DNA of 64,000 nt from Meriones unguiculatus (taxonomy: Eukaryota; Chordata; Mammalia; Rodentia; Muridae), in the NCBI RefSeq assembly GCF_030254825.1, contig NC_083365.1:2048501-2112500 (forward strand). Direction: 5' to 3'. Shown here in pieces: positions 11,293 through 23,920 of this stretch (position 1 is its first letter; each line of letters begins with the position of its first letter). The position numbers and the translations under genes are program-made. The notes under the pieces were generated by a model that saw only the letters and a program-made list of their open reading frames with translations, was not told the DNA's origin and did not search any database.

Positions 11293-13148
11293 CTCGCTTC
11301 CAGGTAAATGTCAGAGAAGTATGTAAAAACCCGCTTGCAACAAAATGACTCCAGAGCACGTAAAAACCCGCTTGCAACGAAATGATTCCAGAGCACTTAA
11401 AAACCCGCTTGCAACGAAATGACTCCAGAGTACTTAAAAACCCGCTTGCAACATAATGACTCCAGAGAACTTAAAAAACCCGCTTCCAGTGAAATTTCTG
11501 AGAAGTATGTAAAAACCCGCTTGCAACGAAATGACTCCAGAACACTTAAAAACCCGCTTGCAACGAAATGACTTCAGAGCACTTAAAAAACCCGCTTCCA
11601 GTGAAATGTCTGAGAAGTATGTAAAAACCCGCTTGCAACGAAATGACTCCAGAACACGTAAAAACCCGCTTGCAACGAAATGACTCCAGAGCACTTAAAA
11701 ACCCGCTTGCAACGAAATGACTCCAGAACACTTAAAAAACCGCTTGCAACGAAAAGACTCCAGAGCACTTAAAAACCCGCTTGCAACGAAATGACTCCAG
11801 AGCACTTAAAAACCCGCTTGCAACGAAATGACTCCAGAGCACTTAAAAACCCGCTTGCAACGAAATGACTCCAGAGCAAGTAAAAACCCGCTTGCAACGA
11901 AATGACTCCAGAGAAATTAAAAACCCGCTTGCAACGAAATGACTCCAGAGCACTTAAAAACCCGCTTGCAACGAAATGACTCCAGAGCACTTAAAAACCC
12001 GCTTGCAACGAAATGACTCCAGAGCACTCAAAAACCCGCTTCCAGTGAAATGTCTGAGAAGTATGTAAAAACCCGCTTGCAACGAAATGACTCCAGAGCA
12101 CGTAATAACCCGCCTGCAACGAAATGACTCCAGAGCACTTAAAAAACCCGCTTCCAGTGAAATGTCTGAGAAGTATGTAAAAACCCGCTTGCAACGAAAT
12201 GACTCCAGAGCACGTAAAAACCCGCTTGCAACGAAATGACTCCAGAGCACTTAAAAACCCGCTTGTAAAGAAAAGACTCCAGAACACTTAAAAACCAGCT
12301 TGCATCGAAATGACTCCAGAGCACTTAAAAAACCCGCTTCCAGTGAAATGTCTGAGAAGTATATAAAAACCCGCTTGCAACGAAATGATTCCAGAGCAGG
12401 TAAAAACCCGCTTGCAACGAAATGACTCCAGAGCACTTAAAAACCCGCTTGCAACGAAATGACTCCAGAGTACTTTAAAACCCGCTTGCAACGAAATTAC
12501 TCCAGAGCACTTAAAAACCCGCTTGAAACGAAATGACTCCAGAGCACTGAAAAACCCGCTTGCAACGAAATGACTCCAGAGCACTTAAAAACCCGCTTGC
12601 AACGAAATGACTCCAGAGCACTAAAAACCCGCTTGCAACGAAATGACTCCAGAGCACTTAAAAACCCGCTTTCAACGAAATGACTCCAGAGCACTTAAAA
12701 ACCTGCTTGCAACGAAATGACTCCATAGCACTTAAAAACCCTCTTGCAACGAAATCACTCCAGAGTACTTAAAAACCTGCTTGCAACGAAATGACTACAT
12801 AGCACTTAAAAACCCGCTTGCAACGAAATGACTCCAGAGTACTTAAAAAACCCGCTTCCAGTGAAATGTCTGAGAAGTATGTAAAAACCCGCTTGCAACG
12901 AAATGACTCCAGAGCACGTAAAAACCCGCTTGCAACGAAATGACTCCAGAGCACTTAAAAACCCGCTTGCAACGAAATGACTCCAGAACACTTAAAAACC
13001 CGCTTACATCGAAATGACTCCAGAGCACTTAAAAAACCCGCTTCAAGTGAAATGTCTGAGAAGTATGTAAAAACCCGCTTGCAACGAAATGACTCCAGAG
13101 CACGTAAAAACCCGCTTGCAACGAAATGACTCCAGAGCACTTAAAAAA
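11293..13148 (+). repeat. 1,856-bp repeat unit, first copy
   Basis: Landmarks at 11,293 to about 12,590 recur 1,856 bp later at 13,149 to about 14,446, including the aactcgcttcc, aaatttctg and gcttgtaaagaaaag monomers in the same order. One visible difference is ccaggtaaatg here against ccagttaaatg in the next copy. Beyond 12,590 the two diverge. Confidence 0.82.
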
Positions 13149-15636
13149 CTCGCTTCCAGTTAAATGTCAGAGAAGTATGTAAAAACCCGCTTGCAACAAA
13201 ATGACTCCAGAGCACGTAAAAACCCGCTTGCAACGAAATGATTCCAGAGCACTTAAAAACCCGCTTGCAACGAAATGACTCCAGAGTACTTAAAAACCCG
13301 CTTGCAACATAATGACTCCAGAGTACTTAAAAAACCCGCTTCCAGTGAAATTTCTGAGAAGTATGTAAAAACCCGCTTGCAACGAAATGACTCCAGAACA
13401 CTTAAAAACCCGCTTGCAACGAAATGACTTCAGAGCACTTAAAAAACCCGCTTCCAGTGAAATGTCTGAGAAGTATGTAAAAACCCGCTTGCAACGAAAT
13501 GACTCCAGAACACGTAAAAACCCGCTTGCAACGAAATGACTCCAGAGCACTTAAAAACCCGCTTGCAACGAAATGACTGCAGAACACTTAAAAAACCGCT
13601 TGCAACGAAAAGACTCCAGAGCACTTAAAAACCCGCTTGCAACGAAATGACTCCAGAGCACTTAAAAACCCGCTTGCAACGAAATGACTCCAGAGCACTT
13701 AAAAACCCGCTTGCAACGAAATGACTCCAGAGCAAGTAAAAACCCGCTTGCAACGAAATGACTCCACAGAAATTAAAAACCAGCTTGCAACGAAATGACT
13801 CCAGAGCACTTAAAAACCCGCTTGCAACGAAATGACTCCAGAGCACTTAAAAACCCGCTTGCAACGAAAGGACTCCAGAGCACTCAAAAACCCGCTTCCA
13901 GTGAAATGTCTGAGAAGTATGTAAAAACCCGCTTGCAACGAAATGACTCCAGAGCACGTAAAAACCCGCCTGCAACGAAATGACTCCAGAGCACTTAAAA
14001 AACCCGCTTCCAGTGAAATGTCTGAGAAGTATGTAAAAACCCGCTTGCAACGAAATGAGTCCAGAGCACGTAAAAACCCGCTTGCAACGAAATGACTCCA
14101 GAGCACTTAAAAACCCGCTTGTAAAGAAAAGACTCCAGAACACTTAAAAACCAGCTTGCATCGAAATGACTCCAGAGCACTTAAAAAACCCGCTTCCAGT
14201 GAAATGTCTGAGAAGTATATAAAAACCCGCTTGCAACGAAATGACTCCAGAGCAGGTAAAAACCCGCTTGCAACGAAATGACTCCAGAGCACTTAAAAAC
14301 CCGCTTGCAACGAAATGACTCCAGAGTACTTTAAAACCCGCTTGCAACGAAATTACTCCAGAGCACTTAAAAACCCGCTTGAAACGAAATGACTCCAGAG
14401 CACTTAAAAACCCGCTTGCAACGAAATGAATCCAGAGCACTCAAAAACCCGCTTGCAACGAAATGACTCCAGAGCACTTAAAAACCCGCTTGCAACGAAA
14501 TGATTCCAGAGCACTTAAAAACCCGCTTGCAACGAAATGACTCTAGAGTACTGAAAAACCCGCTTGCAACGAAATGACTCAAGAGCACTTAAAAAACCCG
14601 CTTCCAGTGAAATTTCTGAGAAGTATGTACAAACCCGCTTGCATCGAAATAACTCCAGAACACTTAAAAACCCGCTTGCAACGAAATGACTCCAGAGCAC
14701 TTAAAAAACCCGCGTCCAGTTAAATGTCAGAGAAGTATGTAAAAACCCGCTTGCAACGAAATGACTCCAGAGCACGTAAAAACCCGCTTGCAACGAAATG
14801 ACTCCAGAGTACTTAAAAATCCGCTTGCACCGAAATGCCTCCAGAGCACTTAAAAAACCCGCTTCCAGTGAAATGTCTGAGAAGTACTTCAAAACCCGCT
14901 TGCAACGAAATGACTCCAGAACACGTAAAAACCCGCTTGCAACGAAATGACGCCAGAGCACTTAAAAACCCGCTCTCAACGAAATGAGTCCAGAACACTT
15001 AAAAACCCGCTCTCAACGAAATGAGTCCAGAACACTTAAAAACCCGCTTGCAACGAAAAGACTCCAGAGCACTTAAAAACCCGCTTGCAACGAAATGACT
15101 CCAGAGCACTTAAAAACACGCTTGCAACGAAATGACTCCAGAGCACTTAAAAACCCGCTTGCAACGAAATGACTCCAGAGCACATAAAAACCCGCTTGCA
15201 ACGAAATGACTCCAGAGCACTTAAAAACCCGCTTGCAACGAAATGACTCCAGAGCACTTAAAAACCCGCTTGCAACGAAATGACTCCAGAGTACTTAAAA
15301 ACCCGCTTGCAACGAAATGACTCCAGTGCACTTAAAAACCCGCTTGCAACGAAATGACTCCAGAGCACTTAAAAAACCCGCTTCCAGTGAAATGTCTGAG
15401 AATACGTAAAAACCCGCTTGCAACGAAATGACTCCAGAGCACGTAAAAACCCGCTTGCAACGAAATGACTCCAGAACACTTAAAAACCCGCTTGCATCGA
15501 AATGACTCCAGAGCACTTAAAAAACCCGCTTCCAGTGAAATGTCTGAGAAGTATGTAAAAACCCGCTTGCAATGAAATGACTCCAGAGCACGTAAAAACC
15601 CGCTTGCAACGAAATGACTCCAGAGCACTTAAAAAA
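13149..15636 (+). repeat. 2,488-bp tandem duplication, copy 1
   Basis: The ctcg of the aactcgcttcc unit at 13,149 recurs at 15,637, and landmarks through about 15,480 keep the same 2,488-bp offset. The block holds one gcttgtaaag cassette and a pair of gctctcaacgaaatgag monomers at about 14,969-15,042. In that pair T to C at the box's fixed A/T position breaks the CENP-B-like core. Confidence 0.85.
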
Positions 15637-18125
15637 CTCGCTTCCAGTTAAATGTCAGAGAAGTATGTAAAAACCCGCTTGCAACAAAATGACTCCAGAG
15701 CACGTAAAAACCCGCTTGCAACGAAATGATTCCAGAGCACTTAAAAACCCGCTTGCAACGAAATGACTCCAGAGTACTTAAAAACCCGCTTGCAACATAA
15801 TGACTCCAGAGTACTTAAAAAACCCGCTTCCAGTGAAATTTCTGAGAAGTATGTAAAAACCCGCTTGCAACGAAATGACTCCAGAACACTTAAAAACCCG
15901 CTTGCAACGAAATGACTTCAGAGCACTTAAAAAACCCGCTTCCAGTGAAATGTCTGAGAAGTATGTAAAAACCCGCTTGCAACGAAATGACTCCAGAACA
16001 CGTAAAAACCCGCTTGCAACGAAATGACTCCAGAGCACTTAAAAACCCGCTTGCAACGAAATGACTGCAGAACACTTAAAAAACCGCTTGCAACGAAAAG
16101 ACTCCAGAGCACTTAAAAACCCGCTTGCAACGAAATGACTCCAGAGCACTTAAAAACCCGCTTGCAACGAAATGACTCCAGAGCACTTAAAAACACGCTT
16201 GCAACGAAATGACTCCAGAGCAAGTAAAAACCCGCTTGCAACGAAATGACTCCACAGAAATTAAAAACCAGCTTGCAACGAAATGACTCCAGAGCACTTA
16301 AAAACCCGCTTGCAACGAAATGACTCCAGAGCACTTAAAAACCCGCTTGCAACGAAAGGACTCCAGAGCACTCAAAAACCCGCTTCCAGTGAAATGTCTG
16401 AGAAGTATGTAAAAACCCGCTTGCAACGAAATGACTCCAGAGCACGTAAAAACCCGCCTGCAACGAAATGACTCCAGAGCACTTAAAAAACCCGCTTCCA
16501 GTGAAATGTCTGAGAAGTATGTAAAAACCCGCATGCAACGAAATGACTCCAGAGCACGTAAAAACCCGCTTGCAACGAAATGACTCCAGAGCACTTAAAA
16601 ACCCGCTTGTAAAGAAAAGACTCCAGAACACTTAAAAACCAGCTTGCATCGAAATGACTCCAGAGCACTTAAAAAACCCGCTTCCAGTGAAATGTCTGAG
16701 AAGTATATAAAAACCCGCTTGCAACGAAATGACTCCAGAGCAGGTAAAAACCCGCTTGCAACGAAATGACTCCAGAGCACTTAAAAACCCGCTTGCAACG
16801 AAATGACTCCAGAGTACTTTAAAACCCGCTTGCAACGAAATTACTCCAGAGCACTTAAAAACCCGCTTGAAACGAAATGACTCCAGAGCACTTAAAAACC
16901 CGCTTGCAACGAAATGAATCCAGAGCACTCAAAAACCCGCTTGCAACGAAATGACTCCAGAGCACTTAAAAACCCGCTTGCAACGAAATGATTCCAGAGC
17001 ACTTAAAAACCCGCTTGCAACGAAATGACTCTAGAGTACTGAAAAACCTGCTTGCAACGAAATGACTCAAGAGCACTTAAAAAACCCGCTTCCAGTGAAA
17101 TTTCTGAGAAGTATGTACAAACCCGCTTGCATCGAAATAACTCCAGAACACTTAAAAACCCGCTTGCAACGAAATGACTCCAGAGCACTTAAAAAACCCG
17201 CGTCCAGTTAAATGTCAGAGAAGTATGTAAAAACCCGCTTGCAACGAAATGACTCCAGAGCACGTAAAAACCCGCTTGCAACGAAATGACTCCAGAGTAC
17301 TTAAAAATCCGCTTGCACCGAAATGCCTCCAGAGCACTTAAAAAACCCGCTTCCAGTGAAATGTCTGAGAAGTACTTCAAAACCCGCTTGCAACGAAATG
17401 ACTCCAGAACATGTAAAAACCCGCTTGCAACGAAATGACGCCAGAGCACTTAAAAACCCGCTCTCAACGAAATGAGTCCAGAACACTTAAAAACCCGCTC
17501 TCAACGAAATGAGTCCAGAACACTTAAAAACCCGCTTGCAACGAAAAGACTCCAGAGCACTTAAAAACCCGCTTGCAACGAAATGACTCCAGAGCACTTA
17601 AAAACACGCTTGCAACGAAATGACTCCAGAGCACTTAAAAACCCGCTTGCAACAAAATGACTCCAGAGCACATAAAAACCCGCTTGCAACGAAATGACTC
17701 CAGAGCACTTAAAAACCCGCTTGCAACGAAATGACTCCAGAGCACTTAAAAACCCGCTTGCAACGAAATGACTCCAGAGTACTTAAAAACCCGCTTGCAA
17801 CGAAATGACTCCAGTGCACTTAAAAACCCGCTTGCAACGAAATGACTCCAGAGCACTTAAAAAACCCGCTTCCAGTGAAATGTCTGAGAATACGTAAAAA
17901 CCCGCTTGCAACGAAATGACTCCAGAGCACGTAAAAACCCGCTTGCAACGAAATGACTCCAGAACACTTAAAAAACCCGCTTCCAGTGAAATGTCTGAGA
18001 AGTATGTAAAAACCCGCTTGCAACGAAATGACTCCAGAGCACGTAAAAACCCGCTTGTAACGAAATAATTCCAGAGCACTTAAAAACCCGCTTGCAACGA
18101 AATGACTCCAGAGTACTTAAAAACC
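15637..18125 (+). repeat. 2,488-bp tandem duplication, copy 2
   Basis: This block is colinear with 13,149-15,636 to about 17,968. There one monomer (the gcatcg unit at about 15,490) is missing, and shortly after the sequence switches to the gcttgtaacgaaataattcc branch found again at 21.29 kb. Isolated substitutions separate the copies, such as gcttgcaac here against gcatgcaac near 16,533. Confidence 0.8.
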
Positions 18126-21100
18126 CGCTTGCAACATAATGACTCCAGAGTACTTAAAAAACCCGCTTCCAGTGAAATTTCTGAGAAGTATGTAAAAACG
18201 CGCTTGCAACGAAATGACTCCAGAACACTTAAAAACCCGCTTGCAACGAAATGACTTCAGAGCACTTAAAAAACCCGCTTCCAGTGAAATGTCTGAGAAG
18301 TATGTAAAAACCCGCTTGCAACGAAATGACTCCAGAACACATAAAAACCCGCTTGCAACGAAATGACTCCAGAGCACTTAAAAACCCGCTTACAACGAAA
18401 TGTCTTCAGAGCACTTAAAAACCCACTTGCAACGAAATGACTCCAGAACACTTAAAAACCCGCTTGCAACGAAATGACTCCAGAGCACTTAAAAACCCGC
18501 TTGCAACGAAATGACTCCAGAGCAAGTAAAAACCCGCTTGCAACGAAATGACTCCAGAGAAATTAAAAACCCGCTTGCAACGAAATGACTCCAGAGCACT
18601 TAAAAACCCGCTTGCAACGAAATGACTCCAGAGCACTGAAAAACCCGCTTGCAAAGAAATGACTCCAGAGCACTTAAAAACCCGCTTGCAACGAAATGAC
18701 TCCAGAGCACTTAAAAACCCGCTTGCAACGAAATGACTCCAGAGCACTTAAAAACCCGCTTGCAACGAAATGATTCCAGAGCACTTAAAAACCCGCTTGC
18801 AACGAAATGACTCCAGAGTACTTAAAAACCCACTTGCAACGAAATGACTCCAGAGTACTTAAAAAACCCGCTTCCAGTGAAATTTCTGAGAAGTATGTAA
18901 AAACCCGCTTTCAACGAAATGACTCCAGAACACTTAAAAACCCGCTTGCAACGAAATGACTCCAGAGCACTTAAAAACCCGCTTACAACGAAATGTCTTC
19001 AGAGCACTTAAAAACCCGCTTGCAACGAAATGACGCCAGAACACTTAAAAACCCGCTTGCAACGAAAAGAATCCAGAGCACTTAAAAACCCGCTTGCAAC
19101 GAAATGACTCCAGAGCACTTAAAAACTCGCTTTCAACGAAATGACTCCAGAGCACTTAAAAACCTGCTTGCAACGAAATGACTCCATAGCACTTAAAAAC
19201 CCGCTTGCAACGAAATCACTCCAGAGTACTTAAAAACCCGCTTGCAACGAAATGACTCCATAGCACTTAAAAACCCGCTTGCAACGAAATGACTCCAGAG
19301 TACTTAAAAAACCCGCTTCCAGTGAAATGTCTGAGAAGTATGTAAAAACCCGCTTGCAACGAAATGACTCCAGAGCACGTAAAAACCCGCTTGCAACGAA
19401 ATGACTCCAGAGCACTTAAAAACCCGCTTGCAACGAAATGACTCCAGAACACTTAAAAACCCGCTTGCATCGAAATGACTCCAGAGCACTTAAAAAACCC
19501 GCTTCCAGTGAAATGTCTGAGAAGTATGTAAAAACCCGCTTGCAACGAAATGACTCCAGAGCACGTAAAAACCCGCTTGCAACGAAATGACTCCAGAGCA
19601 CTTAAAAAACTCGCTTCCAGTTAAATGTCAGAGAAGTATGTAAAAACCCGCTTGCAACAAAATGACTCCAGAGCACGTAAAAACCCGCTTGCAACGAAAT
19701 TAGTCCAGAGCACTTAAAAACCCGCTTGCAACGAAATGACTCCAGAGTACTTAAAAACCCGCTTGCAACATAATGACTCCAGAGTACTTAAAAAACCCGC
19801 TTCCAGTGAAATTTCTGAGAAGTATGTAAAAACCCGCTTGCAACGAAATGACTCCAGAACACTTAAAAACCCGCTTGCAACGAAATGACTTCAGAGCACT
19901 TAAAAAACCCGCTTCCAGTGAAATGTCTGAGAAGTATGTAAAAACCCGCTTGCAACGAAATGACTCCAGAACACGTAAAAACCCGCTTACAATGAAATGA
20001 CTCCAGAGTACTTTAAAACCCGCTTGCAACGAAATGACTCCAGAGCACTTAAAAACCCGCTTGCAACGAAATGACTCCAGAGCACTTAAAAACCCGCTTG
20101 CAACGAAATGACTCCAGAACACTTAAAAAACCGCTTGCAACGAAAAGACTCCAGAGCACTTAAAAACCCGCTTGCAACGAAATGACTCCAGAGCACTTAA
20201 AAACCCGCTTGCAACGAAATGACTCCAGAGCACTTAAAAACCCGCTTGCAACGAAATGACTCCAGAGCAAGTAAAAACCCGCTTGCAACGAAATGACTCC
20301 AGAGAAATTAAAAACCCGCTTGCAACGAAATGACTCCAGAGCACTTAAAAACCCGCTTGCAACGAAATGACTCCAGAGCACTTAAAAACCCGCTTGCAAC
20401 GAAATGACTCCAGAGCACTCAAAAACCCGCTTCCAGTGAAATGTCTGAGAAGTATGTAAAAACCCGCTTGCAACGAAATGACTCCAGAGCACGTAAAAAC
20501 CCGCCTGCAACGAAATGACTCCAGAGCACTTAAAAAACCCGCTTCCAGTGAAATGTCTGAGAAGTATGTAAAAACCCGCTTGCAACGAAATGACTCCAGA
20601 GCACGTAAAAACCCGCTTGCAACGAAATGACTCCAGAGCACTTAAAAACCCGCTTGTAAAGAAAAGACTCCAGAACACTTAAAAACCAGCTTGCATCGAA
20701 ATGACTCCAGAGCACTTAAAAAACCCGCTTCCAGTGAAATGTCTGAGAAGTATATAAAAACCCGCTTGCAACGAAATGACTCCAGAGCAGGTAAAAACCC
20801 GCTTGCAACGAAATGACTCCAGAGCACTTAAAAACCCGCTTGCAACGAAATGACTCCAGAGTACTTTAAAACCCGCTTGCAACGAAATTACTCCAGAGCA
20901 CTTAAAAACCCGCTTGAAACGAAATGACTCCAGAGCACTTAAAAAACCCGCTTCCAGTGAAATGTCTGAGAATACGTAAAAACCCGCTTGCAACGAAATG
21001 ACTCCAGAGCACGTAAAAACCCGCTTGCAACGAAATGACTCCAGAACACTTAAAAACCCGCTTGCATCGAAATGACTCCAGAGCACTTAAAAAACCCGCT

Positions 21101-23920
21101 TCCAGTGAAATGTCTGAGAAGTATGTAAAAACCCGCTTGCAACGAAATGACTCCAGAGCACGTAAAAACCCGCTTGCAACGAAATGACTCCAGAGCACTT
21201 AAAAAACTCGCTTCCAGTTAAATGTCAGAGAAGTATGTAAAAACCCGCTTGCAACAAAATGACTCCAGAGCACGTAAAAACCCGCTTGTAACGAAATAAT
21301 TCCAGAGCACTTAAAAACCCGCTTGCAACGAAATGACTCCAGAGTACTTAAAAACCCGCTTGCAACATAATGACTCCAGAGTACTTAAAAAACCCGCTTC
21401 CAGTGAAATTTCTGAGAAGTATGTAAAAACGCGCTTGCAACGAAATGACTCCAGAACACTTAAAAACCCGCTTGCAACGAAATGACTTCAGAGCACTTAA
21501 AAAACCCGCTTCCAGTGAAATGTCTGAGAAGTATGTAAAAACCCGCTTGCAACGAAATGACTCCAGAACACATAAAAACCCGCTTGCAACGAAATGACTC
21601 CAGAGCACTTAAAAACCCGCTTACAACGAAATGTCTTCAGAGCACTTAAAAACCCACTTGCAACGAAATGACTCCAGAACACTTAAAAACCCGCTTGCAA
21701 CGAAATGACTCCAGAGCACTTAAAAACCCGCTTGCAACGAAATGACTCCAGAGCAAGTAAAAACCCGCTTGCAACGAAATGACTCCAGAGAAATTAAAAA
21801 CCCGCTTGCAACGAAATGACTCCAGAGCACTTAAAAACCCGCTTGCAACGAAATGACTCCAGAGCACTTAAAAACCCGCTTGCAACGAAATGACTCCAGA
21901 GCACTTAAAAACCCGCTTGCAACGAAATGACTCCAGAGCACTTAAAAACCCGCTTGCAACGAAATGACTCCAGAGCACTTAAAAACCCGCTTGCAACGAA
22001 ATGATTCCAGAGCACTTAAAAACCCGCTTGCAACGAAATGACTCCAGAGTACTTAAAAACCCACTTGCAACGAAATGACTCCAGAGTACTTAAAAAACCC
22101 GCTTCCAGTGAAATTTCTGAGAAGTATGTAAAAACCCGCTTGCAACGAAATGACTCCAGAACACTTAAAAACCCGCTTGCAACGAAATGACTCCAGAGCA
22201 CTTAAAAACCCGCTTACAACGAAATGTCTTCAGAGCACTTAAAAACCCGCTTGCAACGAAATGACGCCAGAACACTTAAAAACCCGCTTGCAACGAAAAG
22301 AATCCAGAGCACTTAAAAACCCGCTTGCAACGAAATGACTCCAGAGCACTTAAAAACCCGCTTTCAACGAAATGACTCCAGAGCACTTAAAAACCTGCTT
22401 GCAACGAAATGACTCCATAGCACTTAAAAACCCGCTTGCAACGAAAAGACTCCAGAGCACTTAAAAACCCGCTTGCAACGAAATGACTCCAGAGCACTTA
22501 AAAACCCGCTTGCAACGAAATGATTCCAGAGCACTAAAAACCCGCTTGCAACGAAATGACTCCAGAGAACTTAAAAACCCGCTTTCAACGAAATGATTCC
22601 AGAGCACTTAAAAACCCGCTTGCAACGAAAAGACTCCAGAGCACTTAAAAACCCGCTTGCAACGAAATGACTCCAGAGCACTTAAAAACCCGCTTGCAAC
22701 GAAATGACTCCAGAGCACTTAAAAACCCGCTTGCAACGAAATGACTCCAGAACACTTAAAAACCCGCTTGCATCGAAATGACTCCAGAGCACTTAAAAAA
22801 CCCGCTTCAAGTGAAATGTCTGAGAAGTATGTAAAAACCCGCTTGCAACGAAATGACTCCAGAGCACGTAAAAACCCGCTTGCAACGAAATGACTCCAGA
22901 GCACTTAAAAAACTCGCTTCCAGTTAAATGTCAGAGAAGTATGTAAAAACCCGCTTGCAACAAAATGACTCCAGAGCACGTAAAAACCCGCTTGCAACGA
23001 AATGATTCCAGAGCACTTAAAAACCCGCTTGCAACGAAAAGACTCCAGAGCACTTAAAAACCCGCTTGCAACGAAATGACTCCAGAGCACTTAAAAACCC
23101 GCTTGCAACGAAATGACTCCAGAGCACTTAAAAACCCGCTTGCAACGAAATGACTCCAGAGCAAGTAAAAACCCGCTTGCAACGAAATGACTCCATAGAA
23201 TTTAAAAACCCGCTTGCAACGAAATGACTCCAGAGCACTTAAAAACCCGCTTGCAACGAAATGACTCCAGAGCACTTAAAAACCCGCTTGCAACGAAATG
23301 ACTCCAGAGCACTCAAAAACCCGCTTCCAGTGAAATGTCTGAGAAGTATGTAAAAACCCGCTTGCAACGAAATGACTCCAGAGCACGTAAAAACCCGCCT
23401 GCAACGAAATGACTCCAGAGCACTTAAAAAACCCGCTTCCAGTGAAATGTCTGAGAAGTATGTAAAAACCCGCTTGCAACGAAATGACTCCAGAGCACGT
23501 AAAAACCCGCCTGCAACGAAATGACTCCAGAGCACTTAAAAACCCGCTTGCAACGAAATGACTCCAGAGCACTTAAAAACCCGCTTGCAACGAAATGACT
23601 CCAGAGCACTCAAAAACCCGCTTCCAGTGAAATGTCTGAGAAGTATGTAAAAACCCGCTTGCAACGAAATGACTCCAGAGCACGTAAAAACCCGCTTGCA
23701 ACGAAATGACTCCAGAGCACTTAAAAACCCGCTTGTAAAGAAAAGACTCCAGAACACTTAAAAACCAGCTTGCATCGAAATGACTCCAGAGCACTTAAAA
23801 AACCCGCTTCCAGTGAAATGTCTGAGAAGTATATAAAAACCCGCTTGCAACGAAATGACTCCAGAGCAGGTAAAAACCCGCTTGCAACGAAATGACTCCA
23901 GAGCACTTAAAAACCCGCTT
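18126..23920 (+). repeat. Mosaic tract of right-domain units
   Basis: There is no gene in this 5.8 kb. Bases near 19.6-21.0 kb match 11.3-12.6 kb (landmarks offset 8,391, e.g. 20,160 to 11,769). Bases 20.64-21.87 kb match 25.32-26.54 kb at offset 4,674. Bases 22.72-23.24 kb match 34.00-34.52 kb at offset 11,284. Three gtaaaaac-rich runs around 23.3-23.7 kb repeat the type B 112-bp spacing. The gcttgtaaag cassette lies near 20,651 and 23,730. Confidence 0.75.

Noticed and set aside
13795..13983. Plus-strand open frames (also at 4,530, 16,283, 59,930, 61,232, 62,013 and 63,312)
   Set aside because: They are short readings of the same satellite between stops. They have no codon bias and no homology I recognise, and they move with the repeat copies.
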